Shown here: piece by piece, positions 1-9,655 of the stretch
Layout: the number at the start of each line of letters is the position of its first letter
How positions within the stretch are numbered: the first letter of the stretch is position 1
Origin: Pseudaquabacterium terrae
GTDB taxonomy: Bacteria > Pseudomonadota > Gammaproteobacteria > Burkholderiales > Burkholderiaceae_C
DNA: 64,000 bases
Assembly: GCF_013266755.1 (NCBI RefSeq)
Contig: NZ_JABRWJ010000002.1
Span: forward strand, 682,001-746,000
Reading direction: 5' to 3'
Translations under genes and position numbers: made by a program
The notes under the pieces: generated by a model
What the model saw: the letters and a program-made list of their open reading frames with translations, nothing else
Database searches by the model: none
What the model was told of the DNA's origin: nothing

Positions 1-563
1 CCGCGGTACGGGATGTGCACGATGAACATGCCGGCCATCTGCTTGAGCAGCTCGCCGCCCATGTGCTGCGACGAGCCGGTGCCGGCCGACGAGAAGCTTA
101 AGCGGCCGGGATTGGCGCGCGCGTAGCTGATCAGGTCCTGGATCGTCTTGAACGGGCTCGAGGCCGGCACGACCACCGCGTTGCTGGTGGTGCCGATCAT
201 GGTCACCGGCGCGAAGTCCTTGGCCGCGTTGTACGGGATCTTCGGGTTCAGGACCGGGTTGATCGCCTGCGTCGAGATCGTGCTGCCGAGGATCGTGTAG
301 CCGTCGGGCGGCGCCTTGGCGACCATGTCGGCGCCGAGCACGCCGCCGGCGCCGGCCTTGTTGTCGATCACGAAGGTCTGGCCGAGCACATTGCCGATCT
401 TCGGGCTCAGCAGGCGCGCCAGGATGTCGGTGGTGCCGCCGGCCGCGAACGGCACGACGTAGCGGATCGGCTTGTTGGGCCACGGTGACTGCGCGCGAGC
501 GCCTGCGAACGGCGCGGCGGCGAGCAGGCCGAGCGAGGATTGCAGCAGGCGGCGGCGTTGCAT
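1..563 (-). CDS. Bug/TctC-type solute-binding protein, 3' end cut off by the window
   Basis: The first 187 residues of a periplasmic Bug (tripartite tricarboxylate transporter receptor-like) binding protein are present. It starts MQRRRLLQSS with a signal peptide ending near ARAQ, then shows the family hallmarks KPIRYVVPFAAGGTTDILAR and VIDNKAGAGGVLGAD and ends inside HIPYRG. Bug proteins bind organic acids, usually carboxylates, for uptake. An SD-like GGAGA precedes the ATG. It is the last visible gene of the leftward uronate operon (udh-dctPQM-lactonase), so a uronate- or hexarate-related ligand is an inference. No TctA/TctB membrane partner is visible. The C-terminal lobe lies beyond base 1. 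Confidence 0.9.
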   Translation of the reverse strand, partial: MQRRRLLQSSLGLLAAAPFAGARAQSPWPNKPIRYVVPFAAGGTTDILARLLSPKIGNVLGQTFVIDNKAGAGGVLGADMVAKAPPDGYTILGSTISTQAINPVLNPKIPYNAAKDFAPVTMIGTTSNAVVVPASSPFKTIQDLISYARANPGRLSFSSAGTGSSQHMGGELLKQMAGMFIVHIPYR

Positions 564-588
564 GGAAAGTCTCCTTTGACCGGCGCCT

Positions 589-1569
<981 letters not shown>

Positions 1570-1572
1570 GCG

Positions 1573-2862
1573 CTACTTCATCAGCCCCGGCAGCCACAGC
1601 GAGAAGGCCGGCACGTAGGTGACCAGCATCATCGTCGCGATCAGTGCGCCGTAGAACGGAGCGATCGAGCGCATCACCTCGCCGACCGAGATGCCGCCGA
1701 TCGCGCAGCCGACGAACTGCGTGGTGCCCACCGGCGGCGTGTTCAGGCCGAGCGCGCAGTTGATCAGCAGCATGATGCCGAACTGCGTCGGATCCATGCC
1801 GTACTGCTGGCAGATCGGCAGGAAGATCGGCGTGCAGATCAGGATCGTCGCCGCCATGTCGAGGAAGGTGCCGAGCACGAACAGCAGCACGTTGACCATC
1901 AGGAAGATCAGCCACGGCTGCTCGGTCACCTGCTTCATCAGCTCGCCCGTCTGCTGCGGCACTTCGTACAGCGCCATGAAGTAGCCGAAGGCGGCGGAGA
2001 TGCCGATCAGCAGCAGCACGACGCCGGTGGTCTTGCAGGCCTTGGCGCAGGCCTTGAGGAAGTTCTGCCACGACAGCGTGCGGTAGACGAAGACGGTGAT
2101 CAATAGCGCCCAGAACACCGCGGTCGCCGCCGACTCGGTGGCGGTGAAGACGCCCGACAGGATGCCGGCGAGGATGATCACGACGACCATCAGCCCTGGC
2201 AATGCGGCGATGAAGGCGAGGAGCACCGCGCCCCAGCCGGGGAACGCGCCATGCGTCGGATAACCGCGTTTGACGGCGACCCAGTACGCGGCGACCAGGT
2301 TCGCCACCGTCAGCAGCATGGCCGGGATGACACCAGCGAGGATCAGGTTGAACACGCTGACCGAGGCGATGCCGGTGGTGGCGAGCGCGAAGATGATCAG
2401 GTTGTGCGAGGTCGGCATCAGCGCGCCGACCAGCGCGGCATGCGTCGTCACGTTGACCGCGTAATCCGCGTGATAGCCCTCCTTCTTCATCAGCGGGATC
2501 ATCACCGAGCCCATCGCCGACACATCGGCCAGCGGCGAACCGGCCACGCCGCCGAACAGCGTGCAGCCGACGACGTTGCTCATGCCCAGCCCGCCGCGCA
2601 CGTGGCCGACCAGGCTGTTGGCGAAGCGCACGATGCGCTCGGCGATGCCGCCGTAGAGCATCAGCTCGCCGGCGAAGACGAAGAACGGGATCGCCAGGAA
2701 GCTGAAGACCTGCATGCCGCCGACCATCTTCTGGAAGACGATGGCCACCGGCAGCCCGGCGGCGACGATGGTGGCCACCGACGCCAGCCCGATCGAGAAG
2801 GCCACCGGCACGCCCAGCAGCAGCAGCAGCGTGAAGCTGGCGCCGAGCACGGTCAGTTCCAT
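1573..2862 (-). CDS. dctM: TRAP transporter large permease (DctM)
   Basis: This is the 429-residue DctM subunit of a TRAP transporter, the sodium-driven translocation channel in the inner membrane. The protein is a succession of hydrophobic helices from MELTVLGASFTLLLLLGVPV to the C-terminus. It shows the family stretch VVGCTLFGGVAGSPLADVSA and the conserved GLNTPPVGT motif near residue 360. The reading frame is open further upstream, but the upstream translation is arginine- and alanine-rich and belongs to the dctQ region, so ATG 2862 is chosen; it overlaps the dctQ 3' end by 10 nt. Its place between dctQ and the lactonase gene, downstream of udh, suggests uronate uptake. Confidence 0.9.
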   Translation of the reverse strand: MELTVLGASFTLLLLLGVPVAFSIGLASVATIVAAGLPVAIVFQKMVGGMQVFSFLAIPFFVFAGELMLYGGIAERIVRFANSLVGHVRGGLGMSNVVGCTLFGGVAGSPLADVSAMGSVMIPLMKKEGYHADYAVNVTTHAALVGALMPTSHNLIIFALATTGIASVSVFNLILAGVIPAMLLTVANLVAAYWVAVKRGYPTHGAFPGWGAVLLAFIAALPGLMVVVIILAGILSGVFTATESAATAVFWALLITVFVYRTLSWQNFLKACAKACKTTGVVLLLIGISAAFGYFMALYEVPQQTGELMKQVTEQPWLIFLMVNVLLFVLGTFLDMAATILICTPIFLPICQQYGMDPTQFGIMLLINCALGLNTPPVGTTQFVGCAIGGISVGEVMRSIAPFYGALIATMMLVTYVPAFSLWLPGLMK

Positions 2863-3299
2863 GCCGGCTCCACGATCGTGCCGCGCAGCAGCGCGACGAT
2901 GTGCTCGATCGAGAACAGCACGATCAAGGCGCCGGCGATCACCAGCGGCAGGTAGTCCAGCCCCGCGGGCACGGGCAGCATCGGCTTGCGCTCGCTCCAC
3001 TTCAGCGTCGTCCACATCCAGCCGCTGTGCAGCATCAGCGCGCCGAACAGCGCGACCAGCGCATGGATCAGCAGCTCGAGCTTCAGCCGCCAGGCCTCGG
3101 GCAGCAGCCCGATGACCGATTCGAGCCCGATGTGGCCGGCATCACGCACGCCGACCGCCACGCCGAGCGCGGTGACGTAGGACACCAGCAGCAGCGCCAG
3201 CGCCTCGGCCCAGGTCGGCGTGTCGTTGAAGAGGTAGCGGCCGATCACCTGGTACTGCACGCACAGGATCAGCGCCAGCAGCCCGGCGATCGCCAGCAT
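2853..3299 (-). CDS. dctQ: TRAP transporter small permease (DctQ)
   Basis: This is the small four-helix DctQ subunit, about 148 aa. The signature VIGRYLFNDTPTWAEALALL lies in the first third and is typical of DctQ. The start chosen is ATG 3299, preceded by AAGGG at 7-nt spacing. Homologues usually begin some 10-15 residues earlier, and no ATG, GTG or TTG lies in frame in the upstream 60 nt, so a non-standard start (CTG 3302) cannot be excluded. The upstream spacer is occupied by a GC-rich double-hairpin repeat (about 3340-3406) which overlaps the dctP stop codon and may adjust expression of the membrane subunits relative to the binding protein. Confidence 0.85.
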   Translation of the reverse strand: MLAIAGLLALILCVQYQVIGRYLFNDTPTWAEALALLLVSYVTALGVAVGVRDAGHIGLESVIGLLPEAWRLKLELLIHALVALFGALMLHSGWMWTTLKWSERKPMLPVPAGLDYLPLVIAGALIVLFSIEHIVALLRGTIVEPAWN

Positions 3300-3339
3300 C
3301 AGCGCGCCCTTGGAGAGCGTGGCGCAAAGGCTTAGAGCA

Positions 3340-3406
3340 GCCCTGGCGCTTCGCGCCTCCCCGCCAAGCGGGGGCTGAGCCCCTTCGGGCGGCCGGGCGG
3401 GGCTCA
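3340..3406 (-). repeat. Intergenic double-hairpin repeat, copy B
   Basis: The element has two adjacent GC-rich inverted repeats: a CCCCGC/GCGGGG hairpin near 3359-3373, and GAGCCCC (3377-3383) paired with GGGGCTC (3399-3405) around the loop TTCGGGCGGCCGGGC. The loop is shared with copies at 18256, 52559 and 54778, while the stem sequence differs and co-varies. It sits between dctP and dctQ and overlaps the dctP stop codon. Confidence 0.75.
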
Positions 3407-4375
3407 CTTGGTGTCCTGGATGGTCTTGACCAGGCGCTTCAGGTCGTCGGTGGTCATGAACTTGCTGTAGACCGGACTCATCACGCCCTGGAACGAGGCC
3501 TTGTCGACCTCGACGATCTCGGCGCCGCCGGCCTTGACGATGGCCAGCGACTTCGCTTCCTGCTCGTCCCACTTGCGGCGCTGGAAGGCGACCGATTCCT
3601 TCGCCGCGGCGCGGATCATGTCCTGCTCGGCCTTGGGCAGCTTGTCCCAGACGGTCTTGCTCATCAGCAGCATCTCGGGCGCCATCGAGTGCTCGGTGCG
3701 CGAGTAGTACTTGACCGCCTCGAAGTGCTTGAAGCCGTCGTAGCTCGGGATGTTGTTCTCGGCGGCGTCGATCAGCTTGGTCTTCAGCCCGGTGTAGACC
3801 TCGCCGATCGGCATCGGCGTGGCATTCGCGCCCATCGCACTGACCAGCGCCACCCACAGGTCCGACTGCTGCACCCGGATCTTCATGCCCTTGGCATCGG
3901 CCACCGTCTTCACCGGCTTGTTGCCGTAGATCGAGCGCGCGCCGGAGTCGTAGAACGCCAGGCCGATGAAGCCCTGGTCCTCGCAGCTCTTGAGGATCTC
4001 CTCGCCGGCGGGGCCGTCGAGCGCCTTGCGCATGTGCTCGACCGAGCGGAACAGGAACGGCATCGTCGGCACCTGCGTCTTGGCGCAGATCGAATTCATC
4101 GGGCTGATGTTGACGCGCGTCAAGTCCAGCGCGCCGATCTTCACCTGGTCGATCGTCTCCTTCTCCGAGCCGAGCGCGCCCTTGTTGAAGACCTTGATCT
4201 TGTGCTTGCCGCTGCTGGCCTTGGCGAGCAGCTCGCTCATGTGGCGCACTGCGGCGACGGTGGGGTAGTCGTCGCTGTTGTGCACGTCGGACGAGCGGAA
4301 CTCGACGGCGTGTGCGGCAGTGCCGATCGCGAGCGTGGCGGCCAGGGAAAGGGTGGTCTTCAGCGAGGGCTGCAT
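3404..4375 (-). CDS. dctP: TRAP transporter periplasmic binding protein (DctP)
   Basis: This is a 323-aa DctP-family solute receptor. The signal peptide is residues 1-23 ([20 protein letters not shown], then AHA). The mature protein starts [20 protein letters not shown]. It has the family motif around [14 protein letters not shown], which carries the ligand-carboxylate arginine, followed by [21 protein letters not shown] strong SD (GGAGG, part of AAAGGAGGTG on the plus strand complement) precedes the ATG. It lies 40 nt downstream of udh in the same direction, so the substrate is probably galacturonate or glucuronate. The receptor gene stands before dctQM, the usual TRAP order. Confidence 0.92.
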   Translation of the reverse strand: MQPSLKTTLSLAATLAIGTAAHAVEFRSSDVHNSDDYPTVAAVRHMSELLAKASSGKHKIKVFNKGALGSEKETIDQVKIGALDLTRVNISPMNSICAKTQVPTMPFLFRSVEHMRKALDGPAGEEILKSCEDQGFIGLAFYDSGARSIYGNKPVKTVADAKGMKIRVQQSDLWVALVSAMGANATPMPIGEVYTGLKTKLIDAAENNIPSYDGFKHFEAVKYYSRTEHSMAPEMLLMSKTVWDKLPKAEQDMIRAAAKESVAFQRRKWDEQEAKSLAIVKAGGAEIVEVDKASFQGVMSPVYSKFMTTDDLKRLVKTIQDTK

Positions 4376-4415
4376 CGGTGTTTCCGAAAGGAGGTGGGGG
4401 GGAAAGGAAAGGGGG

Positions 4416-5237
4416 TCAGTCGTAGGGGCCGAGCTCGACGAACACGCCGCCGTGGTACAGCCGCGTCGGGTCGTCGGGATCGGGCACCGGCTGCGTCGCT
4501 TCGATCTCGGCGCGCCAGGGCTCCGAGCTGTCCTGCGGGCGGTAGCCGATGTGCGCGGCGAGGCGGTTGTCCCACCAGCGCGTGCGGTTGTCGCTCAAGC
4601 CGTAGACGATGCTGTGGCCGGCGTTCGGCGCGGTCAGCGCGGCGAGCACCAGGCGCTCCAGGTCGTCGTGGCTCAACCAGGTGGCGAGCATGCGGCGGTT
4701 CTCCGGCGCCGGCGTCGAACTGCCGATGCGCAGGCAGACGGTCTCGATGCCATAACGCTCGAAGTACATGCGCGACAGGTTCTCGCCGAAGGCCTTGCTG
4801 ACGCCGTACAGCGTGTCCGGCCGCGGCGGCGCCAGCGCATCGATCACCTCGTGCTGGCGGTAGAAGCCGACCACGTGGTTGGAGCTCGCGAAGACGATGC
4901 GGCGCACACCGTTCAGGCGTGCCGCTTCATACAGGTGATAGACGCCGGTGATGTTGGCGGCCTGGATCGGCTCCCACGCCGCCTCGACCGCGATGCCGCC
5001 GAGGTGCACCACCGCGTCGACCTCGCGCAGCAACTCGCGCATCGCGGCGCGGTCCTCCAGCGCGGCGGGCTGCAGTTCCTCGCCGTCGGCCGCGCTGCCG
5101 AGGTCGGCGCGGTCCGACAGCCGCAGCCGCTGGCAGTGGCGCCGCAGCCGCGGCCGCAGCACCCGGCCCAGCCCGCCGGCAGCGCCGGTGAGCAGCAGCC
5201 GATGGAACGGCGGGGTGGATGAGGAGGCGGAGGCCAT
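4416..5237 (-). CDS. udh: Uronate dehydrogenase (NAD-dependent)
   Basis: This is a 273-residue short-chain (extended SDR) enzyme. It has the NAD-binding GAAGGLG at about residue 17, the segment [13 protein letters not shown], the SSNHVVGFY segment, and the catalytic YGVSK. These features and the length fit uronate dehydrogenase, which oxidises D-galacturonate or D-glucuronate to the aldarolactone in the cytoplasm. It is the first gene of a leftward operon followed by dctPQM and an SMP-30 lactonase, which fits that pathway. The ATG at 5237 is chosen. It has no visible SD and directly abuts a GTTGT...ACAAC operator, so the mRNA may be leaderless or nearly so. An upstream TTG at 5291 is in frame but would translate through the operator. 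Confidence 0.88.
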   Translation of the reverse strand: MASASSSTPPFHRLLLTGAAGGLGRVLRPRLRRHCQRLRLSDRADLGSAADGEELQPAALEDRAAMRELLREVDAVVHLGGIAVEAAWEPIQAANITGVYHLYEAARLNGVRRIVFASSNHVVGFYRQHEVIDALAPPRPDTLYGVSKAFGENLSRMYFERYGIETVCLRIGSSTPAPENRRMLATWLSHDDLERLVLAALTAPNAGHSIVYGLSDNRTRWWDNRLAAHIGYRPQDSSEPWRAEIEATQPVPDPDDPTRLYHGGVFVELGPYD

Positions 5238-5258
5238 AGTTGTCAGTTGTCGTACAAC
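5238..5258 (-). promoter_or_regulatory. Probable GntR/FadR-type operator of the udh operon
   Basis: Read on the coding strand, the 20-mer GTTGTACGACAACTGACAAC ends one base before the udh ATG. The 13-bp core at 5246-5258 has perfect GTTGT/ACAAC arms around a 3-bp centre, which fits the FadR-subfamily consensus TNGTNNNACNA. An 18/20 match in the same orientation lies upstream of the hexarate operon (25474-25493), and the core recurs just before the gntR gene (24601-24613). Confidence 0.7.
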
Positions 5259-5327
5259 TGGAATCTTGAGGGTGCCCGGCGGGGCGTTCAACCAGCGTTT
5301 TCCCTGGGAACGGGATCTGGCGCAACG

Positions 5328-5360
5328 GTTTTCGAATATTATCGAAACGATGTTCCAAAT
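5328..5360 (+). promoter_or_regulatory. Candidate KdgR-like operator before kdgK
   Basis: This AT-rich island in the udh/kdgK divergent spacer holds the inverted repeat TTTCGA-N6-TCGAAA (5330-5347). It overlaps GAAACGATGTTCC (5344-5356), which resembles the GAAACA-N-TG-TTTC pattern bound by IclR-family KdgR. A related site lies before kduI. The kdgK ATG follows 16 nt further on. Confidence 0.5.
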
Positions 5361-5375
5361 CTTCTAGGGGATTCC

Positions 5376-6320
5376 ATGAATCCGGTGCGACGGGTGGTGC
5401 TGTTCGGGGAATGCATGCTCGAGCTGCAGGGCGAGGCCTACGGCACGCTGCGCCAGACGTTTGGCGGGGACACGCTGAATACTGCTGTGTATCTGGCGCG
5501 GCTGGTGGGGGGAGGTGGGGTCGAAGTGGCGTATGCCACCGGCGTCGGCGTCGATACGCTCAGTGAGGGCTTGCTCACGCGCTGGCGCGAGGAAAACGTG
5601 GGCACGGGCCTCGTGCGCCGAATCGAAGGCCGCCTGCCGGGCATGTACATGATCGATGTCGATGCCCGCGGCGAGCGCCACTTCAGCTACTGGCGCGACA
5701 CCAGCGCCGCGAAGGCCTACTTCGACGGCGACGATCCGGCGCCGCTGGAAGCCGCGGCCGGCGCGATCGACCTGCTGTACCTGAGCGGCATCAGCCTGGC
5801 GATCCTGCCGCCGGCCGGGCGCGAGCGCTTGTTCGTGCTGATGGCCGCGCTGCGTGCGCGCGGCGCGGCGGTGGCCTTCGACAACAACTACCGGCCGCGG
5901 CTGTGGCCGGATGCGGCCGAAGCGCGCGACTGCTTCGCGCGCGCCTTCGGCCTGGCGAGCATCACCTTCGTGACGGCCGACGACCACCAGGCACTGCTCG
6001 GCCTCACGACGCTGGACGACGGCATCGCCGCAGCCCGCGCGCTGCCGACGCCGGAGCTGGTGATCAAGCGCGGCGCCGCAGCGACGCTGGTGCGCAGCGA
6101 CGGCCGGTGGGCCGAGGCGGCCACCGAGCCGGTGGCGCGCGTCGTCGACACGACAGCAGCCGGCGATTCGTTCGCGGCCGGTTACCTGAGCCGGCGGCTG
6201 CTCGGAGCGTCAGCGGTCGACGCTGCGCGCTTCGGCAATCGGATCGCTGCACGCGTGATCCAGCATCCGGGCGCCTTGATCGATCGCGAGGCGATGCGGG
6301 ACCTGGTTCCAGGCGGGTAG
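5376..6320 (+). CDS. kdgK: 2-keto-3-deoxygluconate kinase (PfkB family)
   Basis: This is a 314-aa ribokinase/PfkB sugar kinase. The N-terminal motif GECMLELQGEAYGTLRQTFG carries the Glu and substrate contacts typical of KdgK. GGDTLNTAVYLARL is the first PfkB signature. The C-terminal DTTAAGDSFAAGYLS contains the anion hole and the catalytic Asp (TAAGDSF). It phosphorylates 2-keto-3-deoxygluconate (KDG), the KduD product, to KDPG in the cytoplasm. ATG 5376 is preferred over an open upstream extension because AGGGG lies 6 nt before it and homology starts there. It diverges from udh across a spacer with two kinds of operator-like sites. KDPG aldolase is not in the window. Confidence 0.92.
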   Translation: MNPVRRVVLFGECMLELQGEAYGTLRQTFGGDTLNTAVYLARLVGGGGVEVAYATGVGVDTLSEGLLTRWREENVGTGLVRRIEGRLPGMYMIDVDARGERHFSYWRDTSAAKAYFDGDDPAPLEAAAGAIDLLYLSGISLAILPPAGRERLFVLMAALRARGAAVAFDNNYRPRLWPDAAEARDCFARAFGLASITFVTADDHQALLGLTTLDDGIAAARALPTPELVIKRGAAATLVRSDGRWAEAATEPVARVVDTTAAGDSFAAGYLSRRLLGASAVDAARFGNRIAARVIQHPGALIDREAMRDLVPGG

Positions 6321-6337
6321 CACCGTCGGAGCGCCTC

Positions 6338-9300
6338 TCACCGGGCGGGCATCAACGCACCGGCCGGCTCCGCATCGATGATCCGGCCGCGTCCTTGCTG
6401 CGCGTCACGCAGGATGCGTGCATCGATCGGATCGCGGTCCCACGGCCGGGCCCCAACGGCCGCCGGCAGTTCGCGCAGCACGCGCTCGGCCCGCAGCGGC
6501 AGCAGGCCCGGCGGCAGGTAGGGCGCGGCACCGGTGACGAGCCGGGCCGTGCGCGCCATGCCCTCGCCGCGGCGCAGCGCGGGCTCGTCGACGCCCGGCG
6601 CCAGCGGCTGGCCGTCACCCGGCACGGCAATGCGCACGGGTGCCGGCGCGCCGGCCGCGTCGAAGGCCAGGTTGTCCGCCATGAAGAGCTCGAGGTCGCC
6701 GACGCCTTCGAGCGCGAGGAACGGCGTGCCGGCCAGCGTGTCGGGCCCCGCGCGCAGCACATTGCCCTGCAGCGCCAGCCGGCCGTTGACCGGTGCCTGG
6801 CCGCTCCATTCATCCGCCAGCAGGTTGTAGTGCACTGCGCGCGTGCCGGGATTGACGATCAGGTTGTTGACCATCGCGCCACGCGCGCCGCCCTTGAACA
6901 GCGCATTGCGCTCGCGGTTCGAGACGTAGACGTTGCCATACAGCAGGATGCCGCTGGCGTTGTCGTGGATCAGCGTGCCTTTCGAATGCTCGCCCTTCTC
7001 GTGCACCGAGTGACTCAGGCCTTCGGCGATCAGGTTGTGGCTGTAGGTGATGCGGTGCGAGGTCGCGCGCCGCCAGGCTTCCGGCGGCGGCCCGCCGTCG
7101 AAGCGTGGGCCGGAGGCCGAGAGGTTCTCGTCGGTGGCCCAGGTGAAGCTGCAGTGGTCGACGATCACGTCGTGCGCGCCGTCGACGGTGGAGATGCCGT
7201 CGTGGTCGTTGCCCGACTTCTTTCGGCGGCCATAGGCTCCGGGGCGGAACGAGAGGTGCTGCACGATCACGTCGTGTGTCGCGACCTGCGTCTCGCCGCG
7301 GATCAGCGTGATGCCCGGCGCAGGCGCGCTGTCGCCCGCGATGCTCAGGTGCGGCCTGCGCAGCACCAGCTTGCCGCCCGCCAGGTCGATGCGGCCGGCG
7401 ACGTCGAAGACGACAGTGCGCGGGCCGTCCGCATCGATGGCTGCGCGCAGCGAGCCGGGACCGTCGGCGGCGAGCGTCGTCACGCGGATCACGCGGCCGC
7501 CTTCGCCGCCGCGGGTGCGGGTCCAGCCGGTCGGGCCGATCCCGCGGGCATCGAAGCCGGGCTCGGCCGCCGACCAGCCGCCCGGCGGCGCCACCCCGAG
7601 CGCGCGCAGCGCCTGCGCGGCGAGTTGGGCCATCGCGAACGCGCCTTGCGCGCTGAAGTGCGTGTTGTCGCGGATGCCTTCGGGATGGCGATCGAGGTCG
7701 CCGGGCTCCGCGTGCACGAAGAGTCGCTTCGACTCGTCCGGACCCAGGCGCTCCAGCAGCGCGGCGCTGGCGCGCTGCAAATCGAGCAGCGGCAGCTTCA
7801 GCTCGGCGGCGACCGCGCGGGCCATCGCCGGGTAGTCGCCGTGCGTGTCGCGCAGGCGGCCGGTCGCGTCGAACTCGCGGCGGGCGAGCGGCGTCGCCAG
7901 CAGCGGCGTCGCGCCGCGTTCGCGCACTTCCTGCGCGAAGCGGCGCAGGTTGTCGCGGTAGGCGCCGCGCGCATCGGCGAAGCGCTTCGGATCGTCGGCT
8001 TTCGCATCGTTGTGGCCGAACTGGATCAGCACCATGTCGCCGGCGCGCAGCTGGCTCAGCAGATGGGCCCAGCGGCCTTCATCGCGGAAGTTCTTCGTGC
8101 TGCGGCCGTTCATCGCGTGGTTCACGATGCGCTCCGGCTCGGCGACCAGCGTGCGGAACAGCGTTCCCCAGCCGTGCTCGAGGTTCGGCGGTGATGCCGG
8201 CTTGTCGGCCAGCGTCGAGTCGCCGACCAGGTGCAGCGCCGGGTGCACGCTGGCCAGCGGTCCCGGCCGGTGCACATGTGCGACGAGGCTCGCGAGGTAG
8301 GCCTCCAGCGGCGTGGTGCCGCTGCGCGGGTCGATGCGTGCGCCGTCGCGCGGATCGGCGCGATCGAGGCCGTGCGCCGTTTCCCAGGCGTCGGGCAAAC
8401 CGTCGCGGTCGCCGTCCGCCGGTGCGGGCAGTGATTGCAGCGCCGGCCAGCCGCCAACCTCGCGCTGGCTGTCGATCAGGCGGCCCGAGCGCTGGCGCAC
8501 GTGGCGCACGATCCGCAGGTCGACCAGGTCGCGCACGAGCGATGCGCCGGCATGCGCGAGCACGCGATCCTGGGCCGTGTCCGCCGCGTCGGGCGTCACC
8601 GCCCCGTTGTCCGGTGGCTCGGCCAGCCCGTAGCCGGACGGCAGTCCGTTCGGCAGATGCTTCGGATGCGCACGCACGAGACTGTACGGGTCGGCCGGGA
8701 TTACGCCGTTCATCGCATTGCGCGCAAAGTACGCGTGCGCAGCGGTGCTGCTTTCCTCGAACGCCAATGCCCCGGTCGACATCGGGCCGGCGATGTAGGC
8801 GTTGTCGGTGAAGCGGTAGGTCGAGCGCGTGTTCGTCGAGTCGAGGTTGTAGCCGGCGCGGTCGCGGCCCCAGCCGTAGAAGACATTGGCGCGGAAGTCG
8901 AACACCGCCCCCTGCGGGTCGATGTCGGGCTGGTGCCAGTTGCCCGGGCGCGGCATGCGGTCGAGGTGCAGCGCCCACAGGTTGTGGTGCATGCTGATGC
9001 GCGCACCGCGGCTGGCGCGCAGCAGCGTGCCGAAGCCATGCGCCTCGCCGCGCTTTGGTCGGTTGAGGTTCAGCGATTCGGTGATGAAGCTCCACTGCAC
9101 CGTCACGTCACCGAAGCTGCGCTCCGGCGTGTCGAAGCGCGCCGACAGCGACAGCGCCTCGTCGGTCGACCAACTCGCCGAGACGTGGTCGAGCATGATG
9201 CGGCGGCCGGCGACGACGCCGATCGCATCGCCGTCGACGCCGGATTCATCGCCGAGCCGCGAGCGGATGAAGCGCACGACCACGTCGTCGGCCGCGATCT

Positions 9301-9655
9301 CGAACGGCTGGTCGCGCAGCGTGATGCCGTCGCCGGGCGCCGTCTGGCCGGCAATCGTGATGCGGCCGTGGGTGATGCGCAGCGGCGTCTTCAGCGCGAT
9401 CGTGCCGGAGACTTCGAAGACCACCGTGCGTGGGCCGCTCGCCTCGACCGCGGCGCGCAGCGAGCCGGGGCCGCCATCGCCGAGGTGCGTGACGTGGAAG
9501 ACCGCACCGCCGCGGCCACCGAGTGCGAAGCGTCCGGCGCCCTCGGCGCCTGGGAAGGCGAGCGGCTGTGGCGCGGCCGGGGTCGTCGGCGGCGGCAGCG
9601 TGCAGGCGGCGAGCGCCGACGCCGCGGCCGCGGCCGCGAGCCGCCGCAGCGCCAT
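6338..9655 (-). CDS. Trimodular exported pectinase: pectate lyase - SGNH acetylesterase (CE12-like) - pectate lyase
   Basis: This 1105-residue lipoprotein-like enzyme has a lipobox, ASALAAC, at residues 13-19. Module 1 (about 31-400) is a right-handed beta-helix pectate lyase (PL1_2-like) beginning FPGAEGAGRFALGGRGG. A calcium-binding-like linker, DGDRDGLPDAWE, lies at 414-425. Module 2 (about 470-690) is an SGNH hydrolase with GDS at 478-480, NHAMNG at 512-517, GHND at 547-550 and DNTHFS at 663-668, as in CE12 rhamnogalacturonan or pectin acetylesterases. Module 3 (about 700-1105) is a second pectate lyase. It would act at the cell surface on acetylated pectin. Its ATG shares the A of the preceding gene's TGA, so the two are translationally coupled. 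Confidence 0.85.
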   Translation of the reverse strand: MALRRLAAAAAASALAACTLPPPTTPAAPQPLAFPGAEGAGRFALGGRGGAVFHVTHLGDGGPGSLRAAVEASGPRTVVFEVSGTIALKTPLRITHGRITIAGQTAPGDGITLRDQPFEIAADDVVVRFIRSRLGDESGVDGDAIGVVAGRRIMLDHVSASWSTDEALSLSARFDTPERSFGDVTVQWSFITESLNLNRPKRGEAHGFGTLLRASRGARISMHHNLWALHLDRMPRPGNWHQPDIDPQGAVFDFRANVFYGWGRDRAGYNLDSTNTRSTYRFTDNAYIAGPMSTGALAFEESSTAAHAYFARNAMNGVIPADPYSLVRAHPKHLPNGLPSGYGLAEPPDNGAVTPDAADTAQDRVLAHAGASLVRDLVDLRIVRHVRQRSGRLIDSQREVGGWPALQSLPAPADGDRDGLPDAWETAHGLDRADPRDGARIDPRSGTTPLEAYLASLVAHVHRPGPLASVHPALHLVGDSTLADKPASPPNLEHGWGTLFRTLVAEPERIVNHAMNGRSTKNFRDEGRWAHLLSQLRAGDMVLIQFGHNDAKADDPKRFADARGAYRDNLRRFAQEVRERGATPLLATPLARREFDATGRLRDTHGDYPAMARAVAAELKLPLLDLQRASAALLERLGPDESKRLFVHAEPGDLDRHPEGIRDNTHFSAQGAFAMAQLAAQALRALGVAPPGGWSAAEPGFDARGIGPTGWTRTRGGEGGRVIRVTTLAADGPGSLRAAIDADGPRTVVFDVAGRIDLAGGKLVLRRPHLSIAGDSAPAPGITLIRGETQVATHDVIVQHLSFRPGAYGRRKKSGNDHDGISTVDGAHDVIVDHCSFTWATDENLSASGPRFDGGPPPEAWRRATSHRITYSHNLIAEGLSHSVHEKGEHSKGTLIHDNASGILLYGNVYVSNRERNALFKGGARGAMVNNLIVNPGTRAVHYNLLADEWSGQAPVNGRLALQGNVLRAGPDTLAGTPFLALEGVGDLELFMADNLAFDAAGAPAPVRIAVPGDGQPLAPGVDEPALRRGEGMARTARLVTGAAPYLPPGLLPLRAERVLRELPAAVGARPWDRDPIDARILRDAQQGRGRIIDAEPAGALMPAR

